The notes beneath the pieces are model-generated. The model did no database searches, was not told the origin of the DNA, and saw only the letters and a program-made list of their open reading frames with translations. From a virus, in the IMG/VR virus record IMGVR_UViG_3300032331_002637, positions 55,757-119,756 of that record: a stretch of 64,000 nucleotides of DNA. One strand, written 5' to 3'. The translations under genes and the position numbers were made by a program. Shown in pieces: positions 19,552-28,545 of this stretch; positions within the stretch are counted from its first letter, which is position 1; every line of letters begins with the position of its first letter.

Positions 19552-20625
19552 ATGGAAACAAAGGATATAAGTGTCCTATCAGTAGATAGGGTTAAAGGAA
19601 TAGTTAATTCTGCTTTACTTAAGTTCTTTGGTAATGATCCTCAAAGATTAAAAATCTATCAAGGGGGCAACAGACTAAACTTCTGTTGCCCTTATTGTGG
19701 AGACTCCAAAGACGCTAAGAAAAAAAGAGGAAATCTTTATGTCGATACATTAACATATAAATGTTATAATGGTGGATGTGCGGTCTTCAAAAATCTAAAT
19801 CAATTTACTAGAGATTTTGAAATCAACGGAATGCTTTCCACTGATGAAATTGCAGAGATAGCAGAGATATCTAGAAATTCGACTATAAGGAAAAAAATAA
19901 GAAATTCTTTAGATTACTTTTTTTCTGAAAATTACAAAGATATACTTGTTGGTAGAGAGGAATTTAAACATGCATTAAATCTTCTAGAAGTGAAAGGAAC
20001 ATACGGAGAGAAATGGTTAATCGAAAGAAATCATGTACCAGATAATAAATTCCTATGGGATCCTAAAAGAAGGAACTTATATCTCCTTAATCTATCCGGA
20101 GATGAAACAAAGATACTTGGTCTACAGATTAGGCCTATAGTAAAAAAGAATAGTGGAAGTAAATACTACACTTACAAGCTTAGTGGCATTTACAAAAATC
20201 TCCTAAAAGAAACAAACCCTGAAATTATATTAAAAGCCGAAGAAGTTGATCCAATATCTAGCGTTTTTGGATTCTCTACTGTGGATCTAGATTCAATGAT
20301 AACAACTTTTGAAGGTCCTTTAGATGCTTGGCTTTGTCCTAATGCAATAGCATTATGTTCTATAAATAATCCTTTTCCTTTTGATGTAACAAACAAAAGA
20401 TGGTTATTAGATAGCGATGAGGTTGGGAGACAAAAAGCCAGAGAATTTTTGGAAGCGGGCGAGGAAGTTTTTCTATGGGGAAAATTTATAAAAGAATGTG
20501 AATTACCAGAAAGGGATAAATGGGATTTAAACGATGTGGTTAATTATGTAAGATCCACAGGAAAGAAGATCAAAAGATTAGATAATTACTTTTCTGTTGA
20601 TAAATGGGATATTATAGATATATGA
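19552..20625 (+). CDS. 61: DNA primase, T4 gp61-like
   Basis: The 357-residue protein has an N-terminal zinc ribbon (C46-x-x-C49 and C71/C76, with GDSKDAKKKRGNLYV between). A Toprim-type catalytic core follows, with the acidic motif EGPLDAW (E254, D258). A second acidic motif, LLDSDEVGR, lies about 30 residues later. This is the arrangement of bacterial and T4 primases, which make RNA primers at the fork with the gp41 helicase. The helicase gene is not in the window. The stop codon overlaps the next start as ATGA, so translation is probably coupled. Confidence 0.8.
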   Translation: METKDISVLSVDRVKGIVNSALLKFFGNDPQRLKIYQGGNRLNFCCPYCGDSKDAKKKRGNLYVDTLTYKCYNGGCAVFKNLNQFTRDFEINGMLSTDEIAEIAEISRNSTIRKKIRNSLDYFFSENYKDILVGREEFKHALNLLEVKGTYGEKWLIERNHVPDNKFLWDPKRRNLYLLNLSGDETKILGLQIRPIVKKNSGSKYYTYKLSGIYKNLLKETNPEIILKAEEVDPISSVFGFSTVDLDSMITTFEGPLDAWLCPNAIALCSINNPFPFDVTNKRWLLDSDEVGRQKAREFLEAGEEVFLWGKFIKECELPERDKWDLNDVVNYVRSTGKKIKRLDNYFSVDKWDIIDI

Positions 20626-20807
20626 AATATAAAAAGAACAACAACAAATTTAAGTTCCCTGTAGATATAAAAGGTGATTTAGATGTTCCCGATTTTGATA
20701 TATCTGATAATTTTTCCACAGAGATAGTAAAGAATAAGATAGACTCGGAAGTTAAAGAGATATCAAAAAATAAGAAAAAGAAATGTCAGAGCAACAACCT
20801 AATGTAG
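20622..20807 (+). CDS. Small basic protein, unknown
   Basis: The preferred start is the ATG at 20622, which overlaps the primase stop as ATGA. An in-frame ATG at 20604 lies inside primase and is less likely. The 61 residues have a Lys/Asn-rich start (KKNNNKFKF), an acidic middle (DVPDFDISD) and a Lys-rich end (KNKKKK). The end overlaps the UvsY-like gene by 25 bases. No domain is recognised. Its place between primase and UvsY suggests a small replication/recombination accessory factor. Confidence 0.5.
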   Translation: MKYKKNNNKFKFPVDIKGDLDVPDFDISDNFSTEIVKNKIDSEVKEISKNKKKKCQSNNLM

Positions 20808-21250
20808 AGAAGAAAGATTTCGATAAAGGATTTCAAATAGAAAGAGAAGAATGGACAGAAAAAATTAGAGAACTTTCTATTAGAATGAAAAATATTAGAG
20901 AACTTGCAGATGTGCAGGTAGATCTTTATTATAATAGACAGATATTATTAGAATACTCTGCTAAGTTGGGTCAGGTAATGAGCAAGCTTAATGCTAAATT
21001 TAGAAAAGATAAGTCTAATAGATTAAAATACTATTCTGAAATGTCTCAAGTAAAATATGGGGCTAATGAAAAAACCCCTTTAATAGAAGGGGATCTTTCT
21101 GAATTAAAAGAAAGAATGGATCTTGTTGATGGACAAATATCTTTCCTTAACGAGACTATGAAAACTGTCGATCACATGCTTTATGGTGTGAAATCAAGAA
21201 TATCTTTAGAGGAATATTTAAGATCAGGAGCGGTTAAAAATAACTATTAA
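20783..21250 (+). CDS. uvsY: Recombination mediator, UvsY-like
   Basis: The 155-residue protein is highly helical. It has the T4 UvsY (137 aa) pattern: an N-terminal helix with YYNRQILLEYSAKL, a basic region FRKDKSNRLKYYSEM, and a C-terminal helix VDHMLYGVKSRI. UvsY loads the UvsX recombinase onto gp32-coated DNA as a ring. The gene is directly followed by UvsW, and in T4 uvsY and uvsW are also close neighbours, which strengthens the call. Sequence similarity is modest, so this rests on both pattern and context. Confidence 0.65.
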   Translation: MSEQQPNVEKKDFDKGFQIEREEWTEKIRELSIRMKNIRELADVQVDLYYNRQILLEYSAKLGQVMSKLNAKFRKDKSNRLKYYSEMSQVKYGANEKTPLIEGDLSELKERMDLVDGQISFLNETMKTVDHMLYGVKSRISLEEYLRSGAVKNNY

Positions 21251-21252
21251 TA

Positions 21253-22794
21253 ATGTTAAAATTTGTAGTAAGTGAAGATAGAAATTGGTTAAGTCTTATA
21301 GATTACGAAGAGGAATTTGAAAGAAAACAGATTGATATATCTTTAACTAGAAAAATACATAATCATTATTTTCATCCATTAGTTAAGAAAAAACATTGGG
21401 ACGGAGCAATATGCTTTGTTGATAAAAGGCTACCTATTTGGAGAGTGCCTTCTGGACTTTGGTCTGAGGTATACCAGATATGCGAAAAATATAAAATAGA
21501 GGTAGAAATAAACGGACTAGAAAGAATCATCGATAATTCTTTTACCTTAGAAAAATACACTGAATGGTGTAATAAATTCTTTAAGGGGGGTGTCGGAGGG
21601 GATCCTGAAAAAATGCCTAGGGATTACCAAATAGAAACAGCATGGAAGATTATAAAATTTAAACTTTCTGTTTCCGAGGTAGCAACAAGTTCTGGTAAGA
21701 CCCTAATCGCTTTTATGGTAATGGCTTATCTTAAGGAGGTTTTAAAGGTGAAAAAATTCCTTATGGTAGTTCCTAACACCAATCTAGTTATACAAGGATC
21801 TGAAGATTTTGAAGAATATGGTCTAGAGAAATTAGAAGACTGCGAGATACAACAAATTCATGGATCTAATAAGAAAAAGATCTCTGGTGGATTAATGATA
21901 GGTACATATCAATCTTTAGTTAAAATGGATCCTGAATTTTTTGATGACGTGGAAGCTGTATTTGTAGATGAATGTCACCAAGCTCAAAGTGCATCTATTA
22001 AAAAGGTAGTTGCATTATGTAAAGACTCTAAATGGAGATTTGGTCTATCTGGAACATTAGCTAATAAAAATACTGCAGAGTATTTAACTATACAACAATT
22101 TCTTGGACCTTTAATTATGGAGATTTCCCCAAAGTTTTTATTTGATAACAAATATGCTACTCCTGTTTCTATTAAGATAGTTAAAATGGATTGGATGGAC
22201 GAGGAAGTTAAAGAGAAGCTTGCTACATTAAAAGAAACTAAAAATGAGATGGAGGGTAACGAGCTTTTTAATCTAGAAAGAAAGCTTGTTGTTAATTCTG
22301 ACAAGAGACTTAATTATATTATAAATTTTGTTCTTAAAACATCAAAGAATTCTCTTTTACTTTTTCAATCTGTTGGCGAGGGATATGGTAAAAGAATATA
22401 TGACGGAATAAGAGAAGAGTCTAATGATAGAGAGGTTTATTATATAGACGGTGACACTGCTCCTGATAAAAGAGATATTTTCACTAAAAGAATGGAAGAA
22501 GGTATTAATAAAGTAATGGTTGCTTCTTTTGGCACTATGTCTACTGGTATATCTGTTAAAAATATACACAATATATTTCTTATTGAATCATATAAATCTG
22601 AAGTACTGATTAAGCAGAGTTTAGGTAGGGGGATGAGACTATTTGATGGTAAAGAGAAAGTTAATATTATAGACTTTGTTGATGACTTCTCTTTTGGTGG
22701 AAAAGACAACTATTTGCTTAAACATTCTAAGGAAAGAATTGAAATTTATAAAAAAGAGCAATTTGAATACAAGATATATGAGATCAAAATTTAG
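21253..22794 (+). CDS. uvsW: Recombination DNA-RNA helicase UvsW
   Basis: The 513-residue SF2 helicase has an N-terminal DNA-binding domain of about 115 residues. The Q-like motif PRDYQIETA (122-130), motif I ATSSGKT (144-150) and motif II VDECH (238-242) follow. SGTL corresponds to motif III, and the second RecA domain carries GTMSTGISVKN and QSLGRGMR (motif VI). Length and order match T4 UvsW (587), which unwinds R-loops and branched DNA and ends origin-dependent replication. It starts 2 bases after UvsY and ends before a GGATATATAA motif at the head of the accessory block. Confidence 0.88.
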   Translation: MLKFVVSEDRNWLSLIDYEEEFERKQIDISLTRKIHNHYFHPLVKKKHWDGAICFVDKRLPIWRVPSGLWSEVYQICEKYKIEVEINGLERIIDNSFTLEKYTEWCNKFFKGGVGGDPEKMPRDYQIETAWKIIKFKLSVSEVATSSGKTLIAFMVMAYLKEVLKVKKFLMVVPNTNLVIQGSEDFEEYGLEKLEDCEIQQIHGSNKKKISGGLMIGTYQSLVKMDPEFFDDVEAVFVDECHQAQSASIKKVVALCKDSKWRFGLSGTLANKNTAEYLTIQQFLGPLIMEISPKFLFDNKYATPVSIKIVKMDWMDEEVKEKLATLKETKNEMEGNELFNLERKLVVNSDKRLNYIINFVLKTSKNSLLLFQSVGEGYGKRIYDGIREESNDREVYYIDGDTAPDKRDIFTKRMEEGINKVMVASFGTMSTGISVKNIHNIFLIESYKSEVLIKQSLGRGMRLFDGKEKVNIIDFVDDFSFGGKDNYLLKHSKERIEIYKKEQFEYKIYEIKI

Positions 22795-22799
22795 AATTC

Positions 22800-22809
22800 G
22801 GATATATAA
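22800..22809 (+). promoter_or_regulatory. GGATATATAA motif, candidate late promoter/initiation element
   Basis: GGATATATAA lies 19 bases before the ATG at 22829. It is one of the recurring exact or near-exact copies found ahead of virion and targeted-protein genes. Its role is inferred only from recurrence. Confidence 0.4.
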
Positions 22810-22828
22810 AAGAAATAATTAAATCTCA

Positions 22829-23428
22829 ATGAGAAACATTAAAGAATATAGAGATTTCTGTATTAATGAATCTGAAGAATTATTCTTTAGCAGACACTTA
22901 GGAAATAATTCTAAGACTTATAAGGATAGGGCTAAAAATCATTACGAATTACCTGAAGATTCTAGCATATTACAAAAAACACAAAGCTTCTTTCAGAAGA
23001 TGGAAGATAAACTAAATAATATCGCACAAGCAGGACAAGATATAACAAGACAAAATAGAGCTGTTAGAGGTGGCGGTTTAAATACTGGATACGAAATGCT
23101 ATTTGGCCTACCTTCTGTTATACCTGGTGTACTTAAAAGAGTGTTTGGTCCTACTAAATTTGAAATTGCTAAAAAAACACCTACTAAGGATGAAGATGTT
23201 GATGTTGAGTTCATGAGACACACAAATGAGGATTTTGCTAAAAATGAACTACCTAACATTAAAACTGAGCAACAATTAGAAGATAATATCACCGAGCTTT
23301 ATCAAAAAGCTCAGGTTAATAAAGGACAGGTACCTGCTCTAGATGATATAGGAATGAATAGAGCTTACCTTTATTATACAAAACAAAAAAATCCTAATCA
23401 ACCTATATTCCAACCAAATAACGCATAA
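22829..23428 (+). CDS. Unknown protein with capsid targeting-like N terminus
   Basis: The 199-residue protein starts MRNIKEYRDFCINESEE, with a predicted prohead-protease cut after E14 (CINE|S). The mature part has a Gln/Asn-rich helical segment with several charged residues, then a Gly-rich hydrophobic stretch around GLPSVIPGVLKRVFGP (about 91-106). The C-terminal 80 residues are charged and helical. No enzyme motif is recognised. It opens the accessory block behind UvsW. I infer that it is a packaged head protein of unknown role. Confidence 0.6.
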   Translation: MRNIKEYRDFCINESEELFFSRHLGNNSKTYKDRAKNHYELPEDSSILQKTQSFFQKMEDKLNNIAQAGQDITRQNRAVRGGGLNTGYEMLFGLPSVIPGVLKRVFGPTKFEIAKKTPTKDEDVDVEFMRHTNEDFAKNELPNIKTEQQLEDNITELYQKAQVNKGQVPALDDIGMNRAYLYYTKQKNPNQPIFQPNNA

Positions 23429-23432
23429 AAAA

Positions 23433-24182
23433 ATGAAAAAATTCTCTTTAGTAATAGAAAAGAAAAGACAAGACTTAAAAGAAGCAGAACTTGTAACTGA
23501 AAGAAATCAGTATTTAGATTTCTCTAAGAAGTACAATAAAGAACATGGTGTTTCTGGACCTTTTGATAAAAAATTCAAAGGTGATGAAAAATCACAGGAA
23601 GAGTACATGCAAGGTCTTTCAATGGCTTGGGACGAGTACAAGAAAAAGAAAGGTATTAAACCTAAATCTGATAAGAAGGATTTCGCATTCAAAAAGAAAA
23701 TGAATGAGTCTAAATCTTCTGATATGGCTAAGCAGATGATCGGTGATGGCGGAGATCCTAACTATCATTTTGTTACTATGTGTGACGATTACATGTTTGA
23801 GAAAGAAGATGCTATGATGAATTATAGTAAAGAGCCAATGTCTGCTCCTTTAAAGATCAAAACCACACCGGATTTTGGAATCTATACATTCGGTCCTTTT
23901 ATGAATATAGAAGAATCAAAAATGTTTGCTGAAAGCATCGAATTAGATGAGATCAACGGACCAAGAATGGTAACTATACAAGACAGAAAAAATGGTGAAG
24001 TATTCTCTAAATTCTTATCATGTAAAATGCAACCAGTTTGGGACGAGCATATTGAAGAGCATGTAGACAGCATAGAAGACGAAGAAGACGAAGAGGAAGA
24101 AGATACTAACATGGAATACACTTATGGTGATGAAGATGAAGGTACTGACGATGTAGTTTACGATGAGGATGAGGAGGAATAA
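23433..24182 (+). CDS. Acidic-tailed protein of unknown function
   Basis: The 249-residue protein has a Lys-rich helical N-terminal region (about 1-90). A globular middle follows, with HFVTMCDDYMF, FGIYTFGPF and a TIQDRKNGEVFSKFL strand. A very acidic tail covers roughly the last 45 residues (runs of EDEEDEEEE). The start MKKFSLVIEKKRQDL lacks the F-x-x-F-x-N-E ending, so I do not count it as capsid targeted. The tail may mimic DNA or bind basic proteins, but this is only composition. It begins 4 bases after the previous stop. Confidence 0.5.
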   Translation: MKKFSLVIEKKRQDLKEAELVTERNQYLDFSKKYNKEHGVSGPFDKKFKGDEKSQEEYMQGLSMAWDEYKKKKGIKPKSDKKDFAFKKKMNESKSSDMAKQMIGDGGDPNYHFVTMCDDYMFEKEDAMMNYSKEPMSAPLKIKTTPDFGIYTFGPFMNIEESKMFAESIELDEINGPRMVTIQDRKNGEVFSKFLSCKMQPVWDEHIEEHVDSIEDEEDEEEEDTNMEYTYGDEDEGTDDVVYDEDEEE

Positions 24183-24184
24183 AA

Positions 24185-24631
24185 ATGATGAATCAATTAC
24201 AAAGTCAAGCTCTATATCCAGTACTGCAACACTATACTGGTGAAAAGATAACTTCAATATCTGTTCTTGATGATCATAATCTTATTTTTAATACTTTCAT
24301 TGGTGATGATGGTTTTGTTAATCAGAACACAGATGGAGATTGGGAAATAATAATAGAAAACAAAATTGTCTATACAATAGAGAAGGATGTTTTTGAGGTT
24401 CTTGTAAAACCAAGTAGAAAAAGTTCATTAGAGAATTACGTTGGTATTCTTAATGATCTTTTTAATGATAAAAAAATAAGCAATAGATCAAGGATATTGG
24501 TTTTTAATATCCTCCTATTTCTAGAAGAATATATAATAAACTCAGACTTTCTTCCAAAGAAGAATTTAAGAGTTGGTCCTTTTAGTATTTTTAATTACAA
24601 GGGAAATAAATTTGTTTACTGTTTAAATTAA
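24185..24631 (+). CDS. Hypothetical protein
   Basis: The 148-residue protein has alternating beta and helix character, with strands ISVLDDHNLIFNTFI and DWEIIIENKIVYTI and a hydrophobic helix RILVFNILLFLEEYI. No conserved motif or signal peptide is recognised. It is packed between the acidic protein (2 bases upstream) and the nucleotidyltransferase fusion (3 bases downstream), so co-expression is likely. It may be an inhibitor or partner of a neighbour, but this cannot be shown here. Confidence 0.45.
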   Translation: MMNQLQSQALYPVLQHYTGEKITSISVLDDHNLIFNTFIGDDGFVNQNTDGDWEIIIENKIVYTIEKDVFEVLVKPSRKSSLENYVGILNDLFNDKKISNRSRILVFNILLFLEEYIINSDFLPKKNLRVGPFSIFNYKGNKFVYCLN

Positions 24632-24634
24632 AAA

Positions 24635-26668
24635 ATGTCTGGAATAAAATATTTAGCCGATATCTACGAAAAAAAAGGAAAGGATTTTATAGAAAAACTT
24701 TTCAGCCAGGAACTTAGTGTTACTGAGAATCTTGACGGATCATCTTTTTCTTTCGAAAAAGATTTTACTGGGGACAATATTTCTTTTTATAAAAAAGATC
24801 AGGAAAATCCTATAACTAAAGTTGATAGGATATTAATGAGATACTACGATAAGCCTATAAATTATATAGATTCCCTTCCGGAGTCAGTAAAAGCTGAGAT
24901 ACCAAAAGGATGGAGATTTGGTATGGCTTATTTTCCTAATACAAAGCCAGTAAGAATTGAATATGAAAGACTTCCAAAAAATCATTTAATTCTAACACAT
25001 ATTCTTGTAAGGGACGAATTTGGCGAAACCACAAGAACTATACAGGAGAAAGACGAACTAGATGAATGGGCAGATAAGCTCGGAGTAGAAAAAGCACCTA
25101 TTATTTTCCAAGGAAAATTAAACGACGATCAGAAAATGTCTATTATGGATTTTTTATCAACTCCATTAATGGATTTAAAAACACGTTTCAAGACTGAAAG
25201 TTTTTCTAAGTATCTAATATCTTTATTAAATCCAGAAATAATTAAGACCACTTTAGGTAAGGATTTACAAGGAGAGATAGACTCCTTGGTTTTTAGATTC
25301 GAGGAAGATGGTAAGGAAGATGTTGTTTTAGCTAAAATGGTTGATCCAGTTTTTTATGAAATAACAAGAGATAGAAAAGTTACAAGGTCTTCTTACTTCC
25401 CTAGCGACATTTATTCTCTTTGTCTAATAGATATTATGAATTTCATATTAGAAAGAGGTGTAGAGAGCTTTAGCGCAGAAGGAACTGAGCCTGAGGAGAG
25501 GTATATTAATTTTGTATTCTCCGTTTTTAAAACTTTTTCGTACGAAGAGGGAGAAAGATATATTGGTGCAGACTTTGATAAACCTGAGTATCTTAAATCT
25601 GAAAACTTTGACATTAATAAGGAACTAATAGTCGATAAAGATGTTGTTGAGTATTTAGATAAAGATGAAGTTTATTGTGATATCCTCCAAATGGTATTAA
25701 ATTCATTTAGAAAATTCAAAAGAAAACCTCATGGATTTTTCACTGAGGGTCTAATAGAACAATTCAATCTTCTTGTTGAAGAGATAGCTGATTATATAAA
25801 TGCTAAAAGAAAAGATAGGATAGAAGAATCTTTAGGAGTTCCCACATTTGTTTGGTTTAAAAAAACAGGAAGTAGATTTAAAATCACTGACGATGAATCT
25901 TTAGAAGATGAAATAGATTTAGATTCTATTATAGAAAATACAGTATTTAATGAGTCTGATCTATTATCCGAATCATTAAATGATATCAATGAAAAAGATG
26001 ACGAATCTATTGAAGAATTAAAAAAATCCGAAGATGACGCATCTGAGTTCTTTTCATTTAAAGATTTTAAAAAAGTGGTATCAACTCATAAAGAGAAAAA
26101 GAAAACAAAAATATTAAACGAGGAAAACCAAAAAGTTAATTTAATAATTGGTAAATTCCAGCCATTTAATAACGGACACCTTAAAATGTGTACAAGACTT
26201 AAAAAAGAAAATGACCTCCCCGTTTTTCTTTGTGTAGTTCATCCAGGAGGAGAAACTTCATCTAAAAAATACCCTTTTTCCGAAGAGGCTATTAAGAAGT
26301 CTATAGGATCTTTAACAGCAGAAAATGATAAATTATTTGCTGGTTATAAAATAGTTCCTACTGATCTTTTAGAAGATGCTATTAAATCTATTGCAGAGAA
26401 TGTAAATCCTATATCAGTTTGTATAGGAGAGAAAGACTTCGAGAATATGGTTTTACAAAGAGACTGGGTTAGAAATAAATACGATCTTAATGGAAATGAT
26501 ATTGAAATATTTAAAACTCCATATTGGTCTAATAATGAAGAGATAAGATCGTATATACAAAATACAGATTTCCAGAAATTCAAAAATAAAGTACCTAAAT
26601 CTATTGCTGTTCTTTTTAATGAGTTTGTAAAGGAAATTCAAGAATCTTCTAATGGAGATAATATATAA
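24635..26668 (+). CDS. Ligase-like domain fused to NMN adenylyltransferase-like domain
   Basis: The 677-residue protein has two halves. Residues about 1-270 resemble the covalent nucleotidyltransferase (RNA ligase) fold: SVTENLDGSSFSF recalls ligase motif I (E-K-x-D-G) and SLVFRF plus VLAKMVDP recall later motifs. The catalytic Lys is Asn (N32), so adenylylation by the classic route is unlikely. Residues about 498-677 carry IGKFQPFNNGHLKM (the HxGH family motif, with N in the first His position), GEKDFENMV and a late EEIRSYI, as in NadM-type NMN adenylyltransferases. The acidic linker (about 400-495) contains FSFKDF and ILNE near the junction. A NAD-salvage role is inferred. Confidence 0.6.
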   Translation: MSGIKYLADIYEKKGKDFIEKLFSQELSVTENLDGSSFSFEKDFTGDNISFYKKDQENPITKVDRILMRYYDKPINYIDSLPESVKAEIPKGWRFGMAYFPNTKPVRIEYERLPKNHLILTHILVRDEFGETTRTIQEKDELDEWADKLGVEKAPIIFQGKLNDDQKMSIMDFLSTPLMDLKTRFKTESFSKYLISLLNPEIIKTTLGKDLQGEIDSLVFRFEEDGKEDVVLAKMVDPVFYEITRDRKVTRSSYFPSDIYSLCLIDIMNFILERGVESFSAEGTEPEERYINFVFSVFKTFSYEEGERYIGADFDKPEYLKSENFDINKELIVDKDVVEYLDKDEVYCDILQMVLNSFRKFKRKPHGFFTEGLIEQFNLLVEEIADYINAKRKDRIEESLGVPTFVWFKKTGSRFKITDDESLEDEIDLDSIIENTVFNESDLLSESLNDINEKDDESIEELKKSEDDASEFFSFKDFKKVVSTHKEKKKTKILNEENQKVNLIIGKFQPFNNGHLKMCTRLKKENDLPVFLCVVHPGGETSSKKYPFSEEAIKKSIGSLTAENDKLFAGYKIVPTDLLEDAIKSIAENVNPISVCIGEKDFENMVLQRDWVRNKYDLNGNDIEIFKTPYWSNNEEIRSYIQNTDFQKFKNKVPKSIAVLFNEFVKEIQESSNGDNI

Positions 26669-26670
26669 TT
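26657..26670 (+). promoter_or_regulatory. AT-rich GATAATATATAA motif
   Basis: A variant of the recurring GATATATAA element, placed 8 bases before the ATG at 26678 and overlapping the previous gene's end. Its function is unknown. Confidence 0.25.
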
Positions 26671-26677
26671 AAAAAAA

Positions 26678-27514
26678 ATGAAGAAGATATTAAGCTTTAA
26701 AGATTTTTCACTATACGAATATCAAAAATTTGACAACTCACTATACAATAAAATTAACGAAGCTACATTTATGGACGAGGTGGAGAAAAGAAAATATGAT
26801 CCAGTAGCTTTCAAAAAAATGAGAGCTGCAGTTTTCTTTCTAAACGCACAATATCCTTTCTTTGGAGGTCTTTTGTCTAGATTAATCATTAGAGAAAATA
26901 GAGGTATAAAAACAATGTGTACTGATGGAGTAAGTATTCACTACAATCCAGGATTTGTACATGAACATACTGATGATGAAATAATGTGGGTAATAGCACA
27001 CGAGGTTTTACATTGTGCTTTATTACATTTCCTAAGAATGCCAGGAAAGGATTCTAAAACAGTAAGTATATGGAATTATGCTACAGATTATGCTTTAAAT
27101 CAGATGCTTACCCCTGTGGATGAATCTGATCCTAGTAATCCTAAGCCTAGCGAAAAAAGAGGAGACTCTATAGGTAAAATGCCAAAGGGTGCATTATATC
27201 CTGGATGTGGAAGAGTTCCTTATGATAAAGAATTTGCTGGATTATCTGCTGATAGCATTTATAAGATTTTAATTAAAAATGGATTTCAACCAGATCCTGA
27301 AGATTCGCAAACTGTTAATCCTCCACCACCACCGCCACCACCAGCTCCGCCAAAGATACCTATAGTGGGAGATATTATATTCGACCCAGCTAGTGGTAAC
27401 TATGGAGTGGTAAATAGTGTAGATGAAGATAATGATTCAGTGGATTATGATCCTATACCAAAATCTAAGGTTCCTGAATATATTAGAAAAAAATACGAGC
27501 AAGACAATTTATAA
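26678..27514 (+). CDS. DUF2201-type metallopeptidase-like protein (module A), capsid-targeted
   Basis: The 278-residue protein has a conserved zinc-type motif HEVLHCALLH (H108, E109, H112, H117), typical of the N-terminal domain of DUF2201 VWA-associated proteins. TMCTDGVSIHYNP precedes it. A Pro-rich linker (about 213-226) leads to an SH3-like end (VGDIIF...YGVVNSV). The start MKKILSFKDF is targeting-like, with a plausible cut at KINE|A (E28). The VWA partner follows 9 bases later. In bacteria this domain and VWA are usually one polypeptide, so here it appears split. Peptidase activity is unproved. Confidence 0.7.
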   Translation: MKKILSFKDFSLYEYQKFDNSLYNKINEATFMDEVEKRKYDPVAFKKMRAAVFFLNAQYPFFGGLLSRLIIRENRGIKTMCTDGVSIHYNPGFVHEHTDDEIMWVIAHEVLHCALLHFLRMPGKDSKTVSIWNYATDYALNQMLTPVDESDPSNPKPSEKRGDSIGKMPKGALYPGCGRVPYDKEFAGLSADSIYKILIKNGFQPDPEDSQTVNPPPPPPPPAPPKIPIVGDIIFDPASGNYGVVNSVDEDNDSVDYDPIPKSKVPEYIRKKYEQDNL

Positions 27515-27523
27515 AATCGTAAT

Positions 27524-28507
27524 ATGAAAACAACAATAACTGGAATAAGAATCCAAGAAATGGATCCACCTGCAGGAACGGGAGGAACAGGACCAACCCC
27601 GCCACCGCCACCTGTTGGCGATCCCGAAAACGTTGATAAATGGAAAGAAGATGAGGATGAGAAAAAAAGGGATAAAGACGGAAAACCAGAAGAAAGCGAT
27701 GAAGATGACACTTTCGAAAGAGGCAAAACTGGAGGGGGAGGAACTTCTAATGTTGGAGGAGTATTACCAACAGGATCTCTAGGTGATCTTGGTGGAGATG
27801 ATGGATTAAATGGTGAAACATTAGGAGAAGAATGGGAGACATCATTAAAAAGATCAGAAAATGCTGGAAATGTACCTGCTTCTGTTAAAAGAGCATTAGA
27901 TAAATTAAAAAGACCTGTTATTGATTGGAAATCTGAACTTGAGAAATATATTGATGAGGCAGTAACAAAAACTAAATATAAATTACCTTCTAGAAGATTT
28001 ATCGGAGGCGGTGATGCTCAATACGGATATAAAAGATATAAAGAGGACTTTGAGAACTTAGTGATTGCTATAGACACATCAGGATCTATAACTAGACCTA
28101 TGATTGAGCAATTTCTTTCAGAGACAATGAAAATTACGGAGGATTACTCTCCACAAAAAACAGTAATACTTTATTGTGATACCCAAGTTTATGCCCCAGA
28201 CATTTTAGAGCCAGGAGATACCCCAGATTTTAATAAGATTGCTGGAGGTGGAGGAACTAATTTTTGGCCTCCTTTTAAATGGGTGGAAAAAAACATACTT
28301 GACGTGGGTGAAACCCCAACGGTATTTATATACTTCACTGATGGATTTGCAGAATTTCCTAAATCATCCGAATACGGAATAGATGGTTATGATGATAGAT
28401 GTATTTGGGTATTCTTATCTTTTAATGGAGAGCCTTTTGGAAACGATCAACCTTTTGGTGAAAGAATAGATATCACACTGGCAAATAAAGAAGTGGAAAC
28501 TATATAA
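27524..28507 (+). CDS. VWA-domain protein (module A, DUF2201 C-terminal type)
   Basis: The 327-residue protein begins with a disordered Gly/Pro and acidic/Lys region (about 1-100), with no targeting peptide. The VWA core (about 175-327) carries the metal-ion-dependent adhesion site: D184-T-S-G-S188, a Thr in GGGGT (245) and D273 in YFTDG. A VIDWKSELEKYID helix precedes it. It likely binds the MoxR ATPase encoded 38 bases downstream and the HExxH protein just upstream. MoxR-VWA pairs act as assembly or remodelling chaperones in bacteria; the phage target is unknown. Confidence 0.75.
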   Translation: MKTTITGIRIQEMDPPAGTGGTGPTPPPPPVGDPENVDKWKEDEDEKKRDKDGKPEESDEDDTFERGKTGGGGTSNVGGVLPTGSLGDLGGDDGLNGETLGEEWETSLKRSENAGNVPASVKRALDKLKRPVIDWKSELEKYIDEAVTKTKYKLPSRRFIGGGDAQYGYKRYKEDFENLVIAIDTSGSITRPMIEQFLSETMKITEDYSPQKTVILYCDTQVYAPDILEPGDTPDFNKIAGGGGTNFWPPFKWVEKNILDVGETPTVFIYFTDGFAEFPKSSEYGIDGYDDRCIWVFLSFNGEPFGNDQPFGERIDITLANKEVETI

Positions 28508-28512
28508 AAATA

Positions 28513-28521
28513 GATATATAA
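28513..28521 (+). promoter_or_regulatory. GATATATAA motif, candidate late promoter/initiation element
   Basis: GATATATAA sits 24 bases before the MoxR A start, followed by A-rich sequence. A weak purine run (TAAGG) also lies immediately before its ATG at 28546. Confidence 0.4.
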
Positions 28522-28545
28522 GAAATAAAATAAGAAATATTAAGG

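Noticed and set aside
21984-22709. Long antisense frames inside UvsW
   Set aside because: Codon shadows without start signals; UvsW motifs cover the region.
23433-23460. MKKFSLVIEKKRQ as a capsid targeting start
   Set aside because: It lacks the F-x-x-F spacing and the hydrophobic-N-E end.
24491-24513. 8-bp stem AGGATATT/AATATCCT as terminator
   Set aside because: It is inside a coding gene and not followed by a T-run.
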